A stretch of 54,049 nucleotides of DNA. Origin: JBKPNX01 sp046732855 (GTDB taxonomy: Bacteria; Pseudomonadota; Alphaproteobacteria; Geminicoccales; Geminicoccaceae). This document shows, in pieces, positions 41,273-53,725 of this stretch. Every line of letters starts with the position of its first letter. Within the stretch, counting starts at the first letter, position 1. The position numbers were made by a program, and so were the translations under genes. A model generated the notes under the pieces. It worked only from the letters and a program-made list of their open reading frames with translations. It was not told where the DNA came from and ran no database searches. Location: contig JBKPNX010000092.1 in assembly GCA_046732855.1 (NCBI GenBank), forward strand, positions 1 through 54,049, read 5' to 3'.

Positions 41273-41883
41273 CAGATGCCGCTCCCCGGCTGGACCTTGC
41301 GCAGATCGACGGTCTCTTCCTGGCGGCGGTGCACCTGAATGGCGATCCGCTGCCGGCGCACCCGCGGCCGGGCGCGGAGCGTCAGCGTGATCGCGCCGAT
41401 CATCGCGACCAGCAGGATCAGGCCGGCCGCCTGAAACAGATAGAAGTAGTCGGTGTAGAACAGGTCGCCGAGAGCCTCGATATTGGTCGCCCCCGAGGGG
41501 ACCGGCTGGTCGGCGGCCGCGCCCGTGGCCGCCGGGCTGAGTGCCCAGGTGCCGATGACCAGAATCAGCTCGACCAGGAGAATCAGCCCGATCAGCGCGC
41601 CGACCGGCAGATACTGCAAGAAACCCTCGCGCAGGCGGACGAAGTTGATGTCGAGCATCATCACCACGAACAGGAACAGCACCGCCACCGCGCCAACGTA
41701 GACCACGACCAGGACCATCGCCAGGAACTCGGCGCCCATCAGCACGAACAGGCCGGCGCCGTTGAAGAACGCGAGAATCAGGAACAGCACCGAGTGCACC
41801 GGGTTGCGCGCCGAAATGACCATGACCCCGGCGGCGACCGCGACCGCGGAAAACAGATAGAACACAAGGAGTGGAACGATCAT
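41272..41883 (-). CDS. nuoJ: NADH-quinone oxidoreductase subunit J
   Basis: The protein has 203 residues and five membrane helices. 'ISARNPVHSVLFLILAFFNGAGLFVLMGAEFLAMVLVVVYVGAVAVLFLFVVMML' is the family core, including the helix that rotates during turnover in related structures. The soluble end after about residue 170 is arginine-rich. I chose the ATG at 41883 because it gives the standard start 'MIVPLLVFYLFSAVAVAAGVM'; the longer frame upstream lies antisense-like across nuoI and is rejected. The gene is coupled to nuoK. Confidence 0.96.
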   Translation of the reverse strand: MIVPLLVFYLFSAVAVAAGVMVISARNPVHSVLFLILAFFNGAGLFVLMGAEFLAMVLVVVYVGAVAVLFLFVVMMLDINFVRLREGFLQYLPVGALIGLILLVELILVIGTWALSPAATGAAADQPVPSGATNIEALGDLFYTDYFYLFQAAGLILLVAMIGAITLTLRARPRVRRQRIAIQVHRRQEETVDLRKVQPGSGI

Positions 41884-41942
41884 GTCTTTCCCGCGCCGGG
41901 TCCGCGGCTCGACTGCCCGCGTCGGATCGGCCGCCTCAGCGT

Positions 41943-42431
41943 TTAGCGGTAAGGGGCATCGGCGGCAAGGTTCGCCGAGATCTCGCGCTCCCAGCGCTCG
42001 CCGTTCGCGAGCAGACGCTCCTTGTTGTAGTACAGCTCCGCGCGCGTCTCGGTCGCGAACTCGAAGTTCGGGCCCTCGACGATGGCATCGACCGGGCACG
42101 ACTCCTCGCACATGCCGCAGTAGATGCACTTCACCATGTCGATGTCATAGCGGGTGGTGCGCCTGGAGCCGTCGGGGCGCGGCTCCGACTCGATGGTGAT
42201 CGCCTGGGCCGGGCAGATCGCCTCGCACAGCTTGCACGCGATGCAGCGTTCCTCGCCGTTGGGGTAGCGCCGGAGCGCGTGCTCGCCGCGAAAACGCGGG
42301 CTGAGCGGTCCTTTCTCGGCGGGATAGTCGAGCGTCACCTTTGGCTTGAACATATACCGGAAGGTCAGGGCGAAGCCCGCGATCAGCTCCTGCCACAGCA
42401 GCGTCCGGGCGGTGCGATCGAGAACGGCCAT
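41943..42431 (-). CDS. nuoI: NADH-quinone oxidoreductase subunit I
   Basis: The protein has 162 residues. Two 4Fe-4S ferredoxin motifs are complete: 'CIACKLCEAICPAQAI' and 'CIYCGMCEESCPVDAI'. They hold clusters N6a and N6b, which pass electrons towards NuoB in the peripheral arm. The ending 'FEFATETRAELYYNKERLLANG' is typical of the family. The gene lies ten bases after nuoH, and about 60 bases separate it from nuoJ. Confidence 0.97.
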   Translation of the reverse strand: MAVLDRTARTLLWQELIAGFALTFRYMFKPKVTLDYPAEKGPLSPRFRGEHALRRYPNGEERCIACKLCEAICPAQAITIESEPRPDGSRRTTRYDIDMVKCIYCGMCEESCPVDAIVEGPNFEFATETRAELYYNKERLLANGERWEREISANLAADAPYR

Positions 42432-42441
42432 GGATCTTCCC

Positions 42442-43452
42442 TCAGCCGGGCAACTTGCCGGTCGCGACCAGAAAGCCCGAGGTCACCACCACCCAGAGCA
42501 GCGAGGCCGGCAGGAACACCTTCCAGCCGAGCCGCATGAGCTGGTCGTAGCGGTAGCGCGGCAGGGTCGCGCGCGCCCAGATGAAGATGAACAGGATCAC
42601 GCAGATCTTGCCGATGAACCACAAGGGGCCCGGGATCCAGGTGAACGGCGCGATGTGGAACGGCGGCAGCCAGCCCCCCAGGAACAGCACCGAGCAGATC
42701 GCGCTCATCAGGATCATGTTGCCGTACTCGCCGAGGAAGAACAGCGCGAAGGTCATCGACGAGTATTCGACGTTGTAGCCGGCCACCAGCTCCGCCTCGG
42801 CTTCGGGCAGATCGAACGGGTGGCGGTTGGTCTCGGCGAGGATCGAGACGACAAAGATGGCGAACATCGGAAAGTGCGGGATGAAGAACCAGAGATGCTC
42901 CTGGGCGCGCACGATGTCCGAGAGGTTGAGCGAGCCCGCGGTGATCAGCACGTTGATGATGATCAGGCCGATCGCGATCTCGTAGGACACCATCTGCGCC
43001 GCCGAACGCAGCCCGCCGAGGAAGGCGTAGCGCGAGTTGCTCGCCCACCCGGCCATGATAATGCCGTACACGCCGAGCGAGGAAATCGCGAGCAGATACA
43101 ACACGCCGACGTTGATGTCGGCGAGGACCATGCCGTCGCCGAACGGAATCACCGCCCAGCCGATCAGCGCGAGCGTGAAGGTGATCACGGGCGCGAGCAG
43201 GAAGACCACCTTGTTGGCCCCGCTCGGCACCACGGTTTCCTTGACCAGGAGCTTGACCCCGTCGGCGATCGGCTGGAGCAGGCCCAGCGGCCCGACCACG
43301 ATCGGACCCTGCCGCAGCTGCATCGCGCCGATGACCTTGCGCTCGGCGTAGGTCAGATACGCGATCGCCAGCAGCAGCGGCACGACGATCAAAAGGATCA
43401 GGAGTCCGATCCAGACCACCGGCCAGACGTAGGCTTGCCAGAGCTCAACCAT
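42442..43452 (-). CDS. nuoH: NADH-quinone oxidoreductase subunit H
   Basis: The protein has 336 residues and eight membrane helices. It contains 'YAERKVIGAMQLRQGPIVVGPLGLLQPIADGVKLLVKE', 'AGWASNSRYAFLGGLRSAAQMVSYEIAIGL' and 'AETNRHPFDLPEAEAELVAGYNVEYSSM', the conserved acidic loops that line the quinone chamber. It anchors the peripheral arm to the membrane. I chose the ATG at 43452 ('MVELWQAYVW'), which overlaps the nuoG stop by eight bases; the start 11 codons earlier lies inside nuoG and is less likely. Confidence 0.97.
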   Translation of the reverse strand: MVELWQAYVWPVVWIGLLILLIVVPLLLAIAYLTYAERKVIGAMQLRQGPIVVGPLGLLQPIADGVKLLVKETVVPSGANKVVFLLAPVITFTLALIGWAVIPFGDGMVLADINVGVLYLLAISSLGVYGIIMAGWASNSRYAFLGGLRSAAQMVSYEIAIGLIIINVLITAGSLNLSDIVRAQEHLWFFIPHFPMFAIFVVSILAETNRHPFDLPEAEAELVAGYNVEYSSMTFALFFLGEYGNMILMSAICSVLFLGGWLPPFHIAPFTWIPGPLWFIGKICVILFIFIWARATLPRYRYDQLMRLGWKVFLPASLLWVVVTSGFLVATGKLPG

Positions 43453-45508
43453 AGGTGCCGGTCGCCTGCTCGGCCGGCTGCGCATGCAGGGCGCTGCACT
43501 CGGCCATCACGGTCGAGCTGCGGCTGATCGGGTCGGTGCGATAGAAATCGACGATCGGATAGGCGAACGGCGCCGGATCGAGCTTCCCCGCGCGCCCGAA
43601 CGGTTGCCAGGCCGCCCGCTGGATCAGGTCCGGTTCCGCCAGGTGCGGCGCCAGCTCCGCCATCCGGGCGCGCACCTCGCCGATGCTGTCGAGCGGCACC
43701 TTGTGGCCCAGACTGTCGGACAGCGCGCGCAGGATCTTCCAGTCCTCTTTCGCCTGGCCCGGCGGGAACACGGCGAGCCGAGCACGCTGGGGCCGACCCT
43801 CGGTGTTGACATAAGTGGCGTTCTTCTCGGTATAGGCAGCGCCCGGCAGGACGATGTCAGCGCAAGCCGCGCCGCGATCGCCGTGGTGGCCCTGGTAAAT
43901 CACGAAGGCATCGCCGAGTAGGCCTGTGTCGATCTCGTCGGCGCCGAGCAGGAACACCACGTCGATCGCGCCGCTTGCGGCCCCCTCGAGGATGCCCGCC
44001 ACGTCGCGACCGTCATTGCCCGGCACCAGACCGAGTTCGAGGCCGCCGACGCGGGCGGCCGCGGTGTGCAGGACGTTGAAGCCGCACCAGTCGTCCCGCA
44101 CCATGCCGTAAAGCTCGGCGAGCGCGCGCGACGCCGCCAGGATCGCGCTGCCGTCGGGGCGGGCGAGCGCGCCCTGCCCCAGGATCAGCATCGGGCGCGC
44201 GGCCCGTTCGAGCTGCTCGCAGAAAGGGTGTCTGCGTTCGACGATCTCGGCCAGGGTCGCAGGGCCGGCGCCGAGCTCGACCACGCGGTAGGTCAGATCG
44301 GCGGGCGAACCGATGCGCGCGACGATGCAGCCGCCCTGGCGCATGCGCTTGCGGAGGCGGACGTTGACGAGGGAGGCCTCGTACCGCGGATTGGTGCCGA
44401 TCAGCAGGCAGAGGTCGGCCTGCTCGATGCCGGCGATCGTGGTGTTGAACAGATAGCTGCAGCGCGCGCCGGTCTCGAGGCTGGCGCCATCCTGGCGGCA
44501 GTCCAGATGCGGCGAGCCGAGGCGCGCCATGAACTCCTTCAGGACGACCATCGCCTCGCAGTCGACGAGATCGCCGACGATCGCCGCGATCCGCTCACCC
44601 GGGACCCCGGCCAGAACATCGCCGATCGCGAAGAACGCATCGCGCCAGTCGGCCACGCGCAGCTTGCCGTCACGCCTGACCATCGGCACGTCCAGGCGCC
44701 GCTTCTTCAGGCCGTCGTATGAGAAGCGCCCCTTGTCTGAGATCCACTCCTCGTTGATATCCTCGTGCAGGCGGGGGACGATGCGCATGACCTCGGGCGG
44801 CCGCGCGTCGACCCGGATGTTGCAGCCGACCGCATCCAGGACGTCGATCGACTCGGTCTTGCGGAGCTCCCAGGACCTGGCGCGGTATTCGTAGGGCTTG
44901 GAATTGAGCGCGCCGACGGGGCACAGATCGATGATGTTGCCCTGCAGCTCGGAATGCAGCGCGCGCTCGATCCAGGTGCTGATCTCCTCGTGCTCGCCGC
45001 GATCGACCATGCCGAGCTCCTCGACGCCGGCGATCTCGTCGAGGAACCGGATGCAGCGGGTGCAGTGGATGCAGCGGTTCATGTGGGTCGAGATCAGCGG
45101 GCCGAGGTTCTTGTCGACCACGCTGCGCTTGTTCTCTTTGAAGCGCGAGTGATCGGGGCCATAGAACAGAGTCAGATCCTGCAGGTCGCACTCGCCGCCC
45201 TGATCGCAGATCGGGCAGTCGAGCGGATGGTTGATCAGCAGGAACTCGAGCACGCCCTTGCGCGCCTTGTGGACCAGAGGCGTGTCGGTCTTGATCACCA
45301 TGCCGTCGCCCGCGGGCATGGCGCACGACGCGATCGGCTTGGGCGAGCGCTCCATCTCGACCAGACACATCCGGCAGTTGCCGGCGATGTTGAGGCGGGG
45401 ATGGAAGCAGAAGACCGGGATCTCCTTGCCGGCGAGCTCGCAGGCCTGGAGCACGGTCCAGCCGGCGGGCACCTCGATTTCCTGGCCGTCGATGGTCAGC
45501 TTGGGCAT
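43445..45508 (-). CDS. nuoG: NADH-quinone oxidoreductase subunit G
   Basis: The protein has 687 residues. The N-terminal ferredoxin domain has the 2Fe-2S cysteines ('PVFCFHPRLNIAGNCRMCLVE'). A His-Cys3 cluster follows in 'LDCPICDQGGECDLQD', and a 4Fe-4S motif in 'NRCIHCTRCIRFLDEIAG' with a later cysteine in 'IIDLCPVGAL'. The remainder is the molybdopterin-oxidoreductase-like domain without cofactor. It carries electrons along the peripheral arm. The N7 cluster motif of E. coli NuoG appears to be missing, as in most alphaproteobacteria and mitochondria. It overlaps nuoH and starts 15 bases after nuoF ends. Confidence 0.96.
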   Translation of the reverse strand: MPKLTIDGQEIEVPAGWTVLQACELAGKEIPVFCFHPRLNIAGNCRMCLVEMERSPKPIASCAMPAGDGMVIKTDTPLVHKARKGVLEFLLINHPLDCPICDQGGECDLQDLTLFYGPDHSRFKENKRSVVDKNLGPLISTHMNRCIHCTRCIRFLDEIAGVEELGMVDRGEHEEISTWIERALHSELQGNIIDLCPVGALNSKPYEYRARSWELRKTESIDVLDAVGCNIRVDARPPEVMRIVPRLHEDINEEWISDKGRFSYDGLKKRRLDVPMVRRDGKLRVADWRDAFFAIGDVLAGVPGERIAAIVGDLVDCEAMVVLKEFMARLGSPHLDCRQDGASLETGARCSYLFNTTIAGIEQADLCLLIGTNPRYEASLVNVRLRKRMRQGGCIVARIGSPADLTYRVVELGAGPATLAEIVERRHPFCEQLERAARPMLILGQGALARPDGSAILAASRALAELYGMVRDDWCGFNVLHTAAARVGGLELGLVPGNDGRDVAGILEGAASGAIDVVFLLGADEIDTGLLGDAFVIYQGHHGDRGAACADIVLPGAAYTEKNATYVNTEGRPQRARLAVFPPGQAKEDWKILRALSDSLGHKVPLDSIGEVRARMAELAPHLAEPDLIQRAAWQPFGRAGKLDPAPFAYPIVDFYRTDPISRSSTVMAECSALHAQPAEQATGTYG

Positions 45509-45523
45509 CGGCGCGCGCTCGTC

Positions 45524-46793
<1,270 letters not shown>

Positions 46794-46804
<11 letters not shown>

Positions 46805-47555
46805 CGGGATCCTTCGCCTCCGTCACGCTGCGATCACCGATATCGTGGGCCGGGCGACCCTTTTTCTCCCTCCTCACGGCGTGCTCCTTAAATTCGGTCC
46901 TCGGACGGCCCTTCGCGATCGGCTCCTCGTCACGCCCGGTGGATTCCTCCTGGCTCACGCGGTCAGCGTCGCGGCGCGGATCCAGGAACAACGTGGTCTT
47001 GCCGCCGGCCGCCATCGACGCCTGGCGTCCGGTCTGCGAGCCCGGCGCGGGCCGCTCGCCCCGGCGCAGCGCTTCGACGAGCGCCCTGGCGCTGTCGTAG
47101 GTCAGATCCTCGTAATAATCGTCGTCGATCCACATCATGGGCGCGTTGGCGCAGGCGCCGAGGCACTCGAACTCACGCAGGAAGAAACGCATGTCGGGCG
47201 TGGACTCGCCCACCCTGATGCCCAGCGCGTCCTGGCACGCCCGCACGATCTCATCCGATCCGCACAGCCAGCACGGGGTGGTGGTGCACACCCGGATCTG
47301 CACCAGGCCCACCGGCTTGGTGTTGAACATGTCGTAGAACGAGGCGACCTCGTAGACGCGGATCGGTGGCATACCGAGATAGTCGGCGACGTAGTCGAGT
47401 GCCGGCTGCGGCAGCCAGGCGCCGCACTGCTCCTGCGCCAGGGTCAGCAGCGGCAGCACCGCACTGGCCTGCCGGCCCGGCGGGTATTTGCCGATGATCG
47501 CCCGCGCCTTGGCGTCGTTTTCGGGCGTGAACACGAACCGGTCGCCGCCGCTCAC
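46794..47555 (-). CDS. nuoE: NADH-quinone oxidoreductase subunit E with charged C-terminal extension
   Basis: The protein has 253 residues from GTG 47555, which overlaps the nuoD stop as GTGA. The thioredoxin-like 2Fe-2S domain (about 1-165) has 'CTTTPCWLCGS' and 'FECLGACANAPMMWID', which hold cluster N1a. Family members without extension are about 160-180 residues long. Here a hydrophilic tail of roughly 80 residues, rich in R, K, E and D, follows and runs into the nuoF start. Longer tails are known in other alphaproteobacterial NuoE proteins. A frameshift creating the tail is unlikely because the overlap with nuoF is orderly. Confidence 0.94.
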
Positions 47556-48730
47556 CGGTCGATCTCGCCGAACACGATGTCCATGGCGCCGATGATCGCC
47601 GGGATGTCCGGCAGCATGTGTCCCCGCGCCATGACCTCGAGGGCCGCGAGATGCGGGAAGCTGGAGGCGCGCACCCGGCAGCGATAGGGCCGATTGGTGC
47701 CATCGGCGACCAAGTAGACCCCGAACTCGCCCTTGGGAGCCTCGACGGCGGCGTAGGTTTCGCCCGAAGGCACATGAAATCCTTCCGTGTACAACTTGAA
47801 GTGATGAATGAGCGCCTCCATCGAGCGCTTCAGCTCCAGGCGCGGCGGCGGGGCGATCTTGTAGTCGTGGATCTTGATCGGCCCGACCGGCATCTGGTCG
47901 AGGCACTGCGCCATGATTCTCAGCGACTGACGCATCTCCGCCATGCGCACCAGATAGCGATCGAAGCAGTCACCGTGGCGGCCGACCGGCACGTCGAAGT
48001 CCATCAGCTCATAGATCTCGTAGGGCTGGCTCTTGCGCAGATCCCATGGCACGCCTGACGCACGCAGCATGGGGCCGGTGAAGCCGAGATCGATCGCCTC
48101 GTCCGCGGTGATCACGCCGATGTCCACGGTGCGCTGCCGGAAAATCCGGTTGTCGTTGAGCAGCCGCTCGATGTCGTCGATTACCGTGGGGAAGCTGGCC
48201 ATCCACGCGCGGATGTCATCGGTCAGGCCGGCCGGCATCTCCCGCGCCACGCCGCCCGGGCGGAAATAGTTGGCGTGCATGCGCGCACCCGAGACCCGCT
48301 CATAAAACCCCATGAGCTTCTCGCGCTCCTCGAAACCCCAGAGCAGCGGGGTCATGGCGCCGACGTCGAGCGCCATCGTGGTGACGTTGAGCAGGTGATT
48401 GAGGATTCGGGTGATCTCGGAGAACAGCACCCGGATGAACTGCGCGCGCTTGGGAATTTCGATGCCGAGCAGGTTCTCGATCGCCAGGACGTAGGCGTGC
48501 TCCTGGCACATCATCGAGACATAGTCGAGCCGATCGAAGTAGCCGACGCTTTGCAGGTAGGGGCGGTATTCGATCAGCTTCTCGGTGCCGCGGTGAAGCA
48601 GGCCGATGTGGGGATCGGTGCGGTCGACCACCTCGCCATCGAGCTCCAGCACGAGGCGCAGCACGCCGTGCGCCGCCGGATGCTGGGGCCCGAAGTTCAT
48701 CGTATAGTTCTGGAGCGTGACCTCGCTCAC
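47552..48730 (-). CDS. nuoD: NADH-quinone oxidoreductase subunit D
   Basis: The protein has 392 residues from GTG 48730, giving the standard start V-S-E-V-T-L-Q-N-Y-T-M-N-F-G-P-Q-H-P. 'PQHPAAHGVLRLVLELDGE', 'PHIGLLHRGTEKLIEYRPYLQSVGYFDRLDYVSMM' and 'PGGVAREMPAGL' are the hallmarks of the 49-kDa subunit, which forms the quinone site with NuoB. It ends 'AIIGAMDIVFGEIDR', the invariant tail. The GTGA overlaps at both ends (with nuoC and nuoE) indicate translational coupling. The longer frame upstream lies inside nuoC and is rejected. Confidence 0.96.
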   Translation of the reverse strand: MSEVTLQNYTMNFGPQHPAAHGVLRLVLELDGEVVDRTDPHIGLLHRGTEKLIEYRPYLQSVGYFDRLDYVSMMCQEHAYVLAIENLLGIEIPKRAQFIRVLFSEITRILNHLLNVTTMALDVGAMTPLLWGFEEREKLMGFYERVSGARMHANYFRPGGVAREMPAGLTDDIRAWMASFPTVIDDIERLLNDNRIFRQRTVDIGVITADEAIDLGFTGPMLRASGVPWDLRKSQPYEIYELMDFDVPVGRHGDCFDRYLVRMAEMRQSLRIMAQCLDQMPVGPIKIHDYKIAPPPRLELKRSMEALIHHFKLYTEGFHVPSGETYAAVEAPKGEFGVYLVADGTNRPYRCRVRASSFPHLAALEVMARGHMLPDIPAIIGAMDIVFGEIDR

Positions 48731-49368
48731 GGCGCCCGCTCCCCGTCGCCCGTCGCCTTGTCGTGGCCGGGCAGCAGGCCGCCGCCCTCCCACGGGCTGA
48801 GGAAATCGAAGCTCCGCCAGTCCTGGCGTAGCTGCACCGGCTCGTACACCACCCGCTTCTGCTCCTCGTCGTAGCGCACCTCGACGTAGCCGGTCTGCGG
48901 GAAATCCTTGCGCATCGGATGGCCCTCGAAGCCATAGTCGGTGAGCAGGCGCCGCAGGTCAGGATGGTCGGCGAAGAAGATGCCGTACATGTCCCAGGCC
49001 TCCCGCTCGTACCAGTTGGCCGAGCCGAATACGCCAGTGACCGACGGTACCGGCGTAGCCTCGTCGGTCGTGACCTTGACCCGGATGCGCTGGTTGTGCT
49101 TGAGCGAGAGCAGGTGATAAATGATTTCGAAGCGCTGCTCGCGCTCCGGATAGTCGACGCCGCAGAGATCGACCAGCATCTTGAACCGACAGTTCGGTTG
49201 ATCGCGCAGGTAGGTCAGCGCCCGCACGATCGCGCCGGTCTGGACCAGGAGGGTCAACTCGCCCCGGACGACGACGCCGTCGCGCAGCACGTCGCCCAAG
49301 GCCGGCGCGATCTCGTCGAGCAGTTCGCGCAGCGCGCCGGCGCGCTCAGCGCGGGTCATGACGGCCAT
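48727..49368 (-). CDS. nuoC: NADH-quinone oxidoreductase subunit C
   Basis: The protein has 213 residues and is separate from NuoD rather than fused as in E. coli. 'FKMLVDLCGVDYPEREQRFEIIYHLLSLKHNQRIRVKV' and 'SANWYEREAWDMYGIFFADHPDLRRLLTDYGFEGHPMRKDFP' are the family signatures. It is the 30-kDa scaffold subunit in the peripheral arm. The first ATG (49368) and one three codons later are both possible. It lies 36 bases after nuoB and overlaps nuoD by four. Confidence 0.96.
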   Translation of the reverse strand: MAVMTRAERAGALRELLDEIAPALGDVLRDGVVVRGELTLLVQTGAIVRALTYLRDQPNCRFKMLVDLCGVDYPEREQRFEIIYHLLSLKHNQRIRVKVTTDEATPVPSVTGVFGSANWYEREAWDMYGIFFADHPDLRRLLTDYGFEGHPMRKDFPQTGYVEVRYDEEQKRVVYEPVQLRQDWRSFDFLSPWEGGGLLPGHDKATGDGERAP

Positions 49369-49404
49369 GATGCGCTCACTTGCCGCAGCTTGCCACTTGG
49401 TCGG

Positions 49405-49953
49405 TCAGCGCTCGATCGTGCCGGTGCGCCGGATCTTCCGCTGCAGCAACAGGACACCGTAGACGAGCGCTTCGGCGGTCGGCGGACAGCCCGGGACATA
49501 GACGTCAACGGGCACGATGCGATCGCAGCCGCGCACCACCGAGTAGGAATAGTGATAGTAACCGCCACCATTGGCACACGAACCCATGGAGATGACGTAG
49601 CGCGGCTCAGGCATCTGGTCATAGACCTTGCGCAGGGCCGGGGCCATCTTGTTGCACAGGGTCCCGGCCACGATCATGACGTCCGACTGACGCGGGCTTG
49701 GCCGAAACACCAGGCCGAGCCGATCCAGATCGTAGCGGCTGGCCGCCGCGTGCATCATCTCGACCGCGCAGCAGGCCAGACCGAAGGTCATCGGCCACAT
49801 CGAGCCGGCGCGCGCCCAGTTGACCAGGCTCTCCAGGCGCGTGACGAAGAAGCCCTTCGAGTGCAGGCCCTGGTCGACCCGGTCGAACAACTCGGGGTCG
49901 GCGCTCTCGCGGCGCGCCAATGGGCTGGTTTCGGCCGGTATCGCTACTCCCAT
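49405..49953 (-). CDS. nuoB: NADH-quinone oxidoreductase subunit B
   Basis: The protein has 182 residues. 'MTFGLACCAVEMMHAAASRYDLDRLGLVFRPSPRQSDVM' contains the adjacent cysteines, and 'SMGSCANGGGYYHYSYSVVRG' and 'VPGCPPTAEALVYGVLLLQ' the remaining ligands of cluster N2, the last cluster before quinone. I chose ATG 49953 for the usual short N-terminus; it overlaps the end of nuoA by ten bases. The longer frame upstream is antisense-like across nuoA. Confidence 0.97.
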   Translation of the reverse strand: MGVAIPAETSPLARRESADPELFDRVDQGLHSKGFFVTRLESLVNWARAGSMWPMTFGLACCAVEMMHAAASRYDLDRLGLVFRPSPRQSDVMIVAGTLCNKMAPALRKVYDQMPEPRYVISMGSCANGGGYYHYSYSVVRGCDRIVPVDVYVPGCPPTAEALVYGVLLLQRKIRRTGTIER

Positions 49954-50309
49954 TCGAGCGCCCCTTTCTTCCACTCGTAGATGAATCCCACGGTCAGCAC
50001 GCCGAGGAAGATCATCATCGACCAGAAGCCGAGCAGGCCGATCTTGCCCAGCGCGACCGCCCACGGGAACAGGAAGGCGACCTCGAGATCGAAGATGATG
50101 AACAGGATCGCGACCAGATAGAAGCGGACGTCGAACCGCCCGCGCGCATCCTCGAACGGCTCGAAGCCGCACTCATAGGGCGAGAGCTTCGCCGTATCCG
50201 GCCGCTGCCGGGCGATCAGGAACGAGGCCAGCAGGATCACTACGGCCAGCCCGCCGGCAATGCCCAAGAAGATCAGGATCGGCAGATACTCAAGGAGCAA
50301 CTCGTCCAT
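49944..50309 (-). CDS. nuoA: NADH-quinone oxidoreductase subunit A
   Basis: The protein has 121 residues and three membrane helices. 'KLSPYECGFEPFEDARGRFDVRFYLVAILFIIFDLEVAFLFPWAVALG' is the conserved loop and second helix that line the quinone chamber. It is the first gene of the nuo cluster. The promoter should lie in the 126 bases between its start and tRNA-Asp on the same strand; I see no clear consensus there. Confidence 0.97.
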   Translation of the reverse strand: MDELLLEYLPILIFLGIAGGLAVVILLASFLIARQRPDTAKLSPYECGFEPFEDARGRFDVRFYLVAILFIIFDLEVAFLFPWAVALGKIGLLGFWSMMIFLGVLTVGFIYEWKKGALEWE

Positions 50310-50435
50310 CGCGGCGCCCTATCTCCCCCAGCCAGGCGGTCCACGCTTTGCCATCGCCTAGCAGATAGGTTGGTGCAGGATGGCGCCCAGAGGCCCGCGC
50401 TTCCACCGCTCGGTAGCACGCGTCGCGCGAAGAGC

Positions 50436-50512
50436 TGGCGGGAGTGACGGGACTTGAACCCGCGGCCTCTGGCGTGACAGGCCAGCGCTCTAACCGACTG
50501 AGCTACACCCCC
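50436..50512 (-). tRNA. tRNA-Asp (anticodon GTC)
   Basis: The minus strand folds into a full cloverleaf. The acceptor arms GGGGGTG and CACTCCC pair with one G-U; the D arm is GCTC-AGTCGGTTA-GAGC. The anticodon stem CTGGC/GCCAG encloses the loop CTGTCAC with anticodon GTC, and the T arm is GCGGG-TTCAAGT-CCCGT. Discriminator G and an encoded CCA follow. The gene lies between hupB and nuoA. Confidence 0.96.
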
Positions 50513-50617
50513 GCGACGAGCGTGGCGAGCAAGTAAACATGGCGCATGATCGTGTCAACCCCGTGCCCTGCCCTTGCCCCGGGATCGCCGCCAGCCTATG
50601 GTCCGGGCCTCGCCGGC

Positions 50618-50692
50618 GCGGGCGTAGCTCAGGGGTAGAGCACGGCGTTTACACCGCCGGTGTCGGAGGTTCGAAGCCTTCCGCCCGCACCA
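50618..50692 (+). tRNA. tRNA-Val (anticodon TAC)
   Basis: The plus strand gives a complete cloverleaf. The acceptor arms GCGGGCG and CGCCCGC pair perfectly; the D arm is GCTC-AGGGGTA-GAGC. The anticodon stem CGGCG/CGCCG encloses the loop TTTACAC with anticodon TAC, and the T arm is GGAGG-TTCGAAG-CCTTC. Discriminator A and an encoded CCA follow. It is divergent from tRNA-Asp and convergent with hupB. Confidence 0.96.
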
Positions 50693-50717
50693 TCCCGGGT
50701 TGGCAGGTGCGCCCGGC

Positions 50718-50993
50718 TCAGACGTTCAAGGCGTCCTTCAGTGCCTTGCCGGCTTTGAACCGCGCCTGCTTCGAAGCTGGAATCCTGATCGGCTGACCGG
50801 TACGCGGATTGCGTCCTTCCGACGCGGCGCGCTCGGCGACAGTCAAGGTGCCGAAGCCGACCAACCGCACGTCGTCGTTCTTCTTCAAGGCCTCGGTAAT
50901 CGTATCAAGCGTGGCGTCAACGGCCCTCCCTACGTCGGCCCTCGACATGCCACATCTCTCGGCAACCGCGGCGATCAGGTCGTTCTTGTTCAC
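50718..50993 (-). CDS. hupB: DNA-binding protein HU
   Basis: The protein has 91 residues, the exact HU length. It opens 'MNKNDLIAAVAERCGMSRADVGRAVDATLDTI' and carries the DNA-clamping arm 'GRNPRTGQPIRIPASKQARFKAGKALKDAL'. HU dimers bend and compact DNA. It follows lon on the same strand, as in most proteobacteria. The 161 bases between lon and hupB hold its likely promoter and a GC-rich palindrome, so it can be expressed apart from lon. Confidence 0.96.
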   Translation of the reverse strand: MNKNDLIAAVAERCGMSRADVGRAVDATLDTITEALKKNDDVRLVGFGTLTVAERAASEGRNPRTGQPIRIPASKQARFKAGKALKDALNV

Positions 50994-51112
50994 CGTGCAA
51001 CCCCCATGACAATGGTACAGGGTACCGGAGCAATCTCCAGCAAGTCGGTGTAAAGTAATCTGGGCACAACCAAGTCGTCAACGGTAACGAGGCGGCAAAC
51101 CGCAGTTTTTTT

Positions 51113-51126
51113 GGCGGCCGGCCGCC
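51113..51126. repeat. GC palindrome beside a T7/A7 tract between lon and hupB
   Basis: GGCGGCCGGCCGCC is a perfect 14-base palindrome 29 bases beyond the lon stop. Seven T (51106-51112) flank it on the plus strand. In the lon-to-hupB direction the palindrome is therefore followed by seven A, the reverse of a normal intrinsic terminator. It would end transcription only if it came from the other side, where no gene points this way at close range. Confidence 0.55.
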
Positions 51127-51154
51127 CCGCACCTAGCCCTTTTCGCGCGGTCGG

Positions 51155-53566
<2,412 letters not shown>

Positions 53567-53624
53567 TGCACCTTTACCGAGACCGGACGCTCCGTAAGGA
53601 GGCCTGCACAAACGCTCGCTCAGC

Positions 53625-53653
53625 ACATGGCCCGATCCGGCGGCCAATTCAAG
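53625..53653 (-). promoter_or_regulatory. Sigma-32 (RpoH) type heat-shock promoter for lon
   Basis: On the minus strand CTTGAAT (53653-53647) is followed after 16 bases by CCATGT (53630-53625), preceded by CGGG. This fits the heat-shock pattern CTTGAAA-N(11-16)-CCCCATNT closely, and the spacing is right. The start site would fall near 53617, leaving a leader of about 50 bases. Heat-shock control of lon is well known in proteobacteria. Confidence 0.65.
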
Positions 53654-53725
53654 ACCGCGCGGTCCAAGGTCGTCAGGTCATGATAGCACAGTTTCCGCGC
53701 CGTTGCGCGGCAGCCTCACCCGCGC

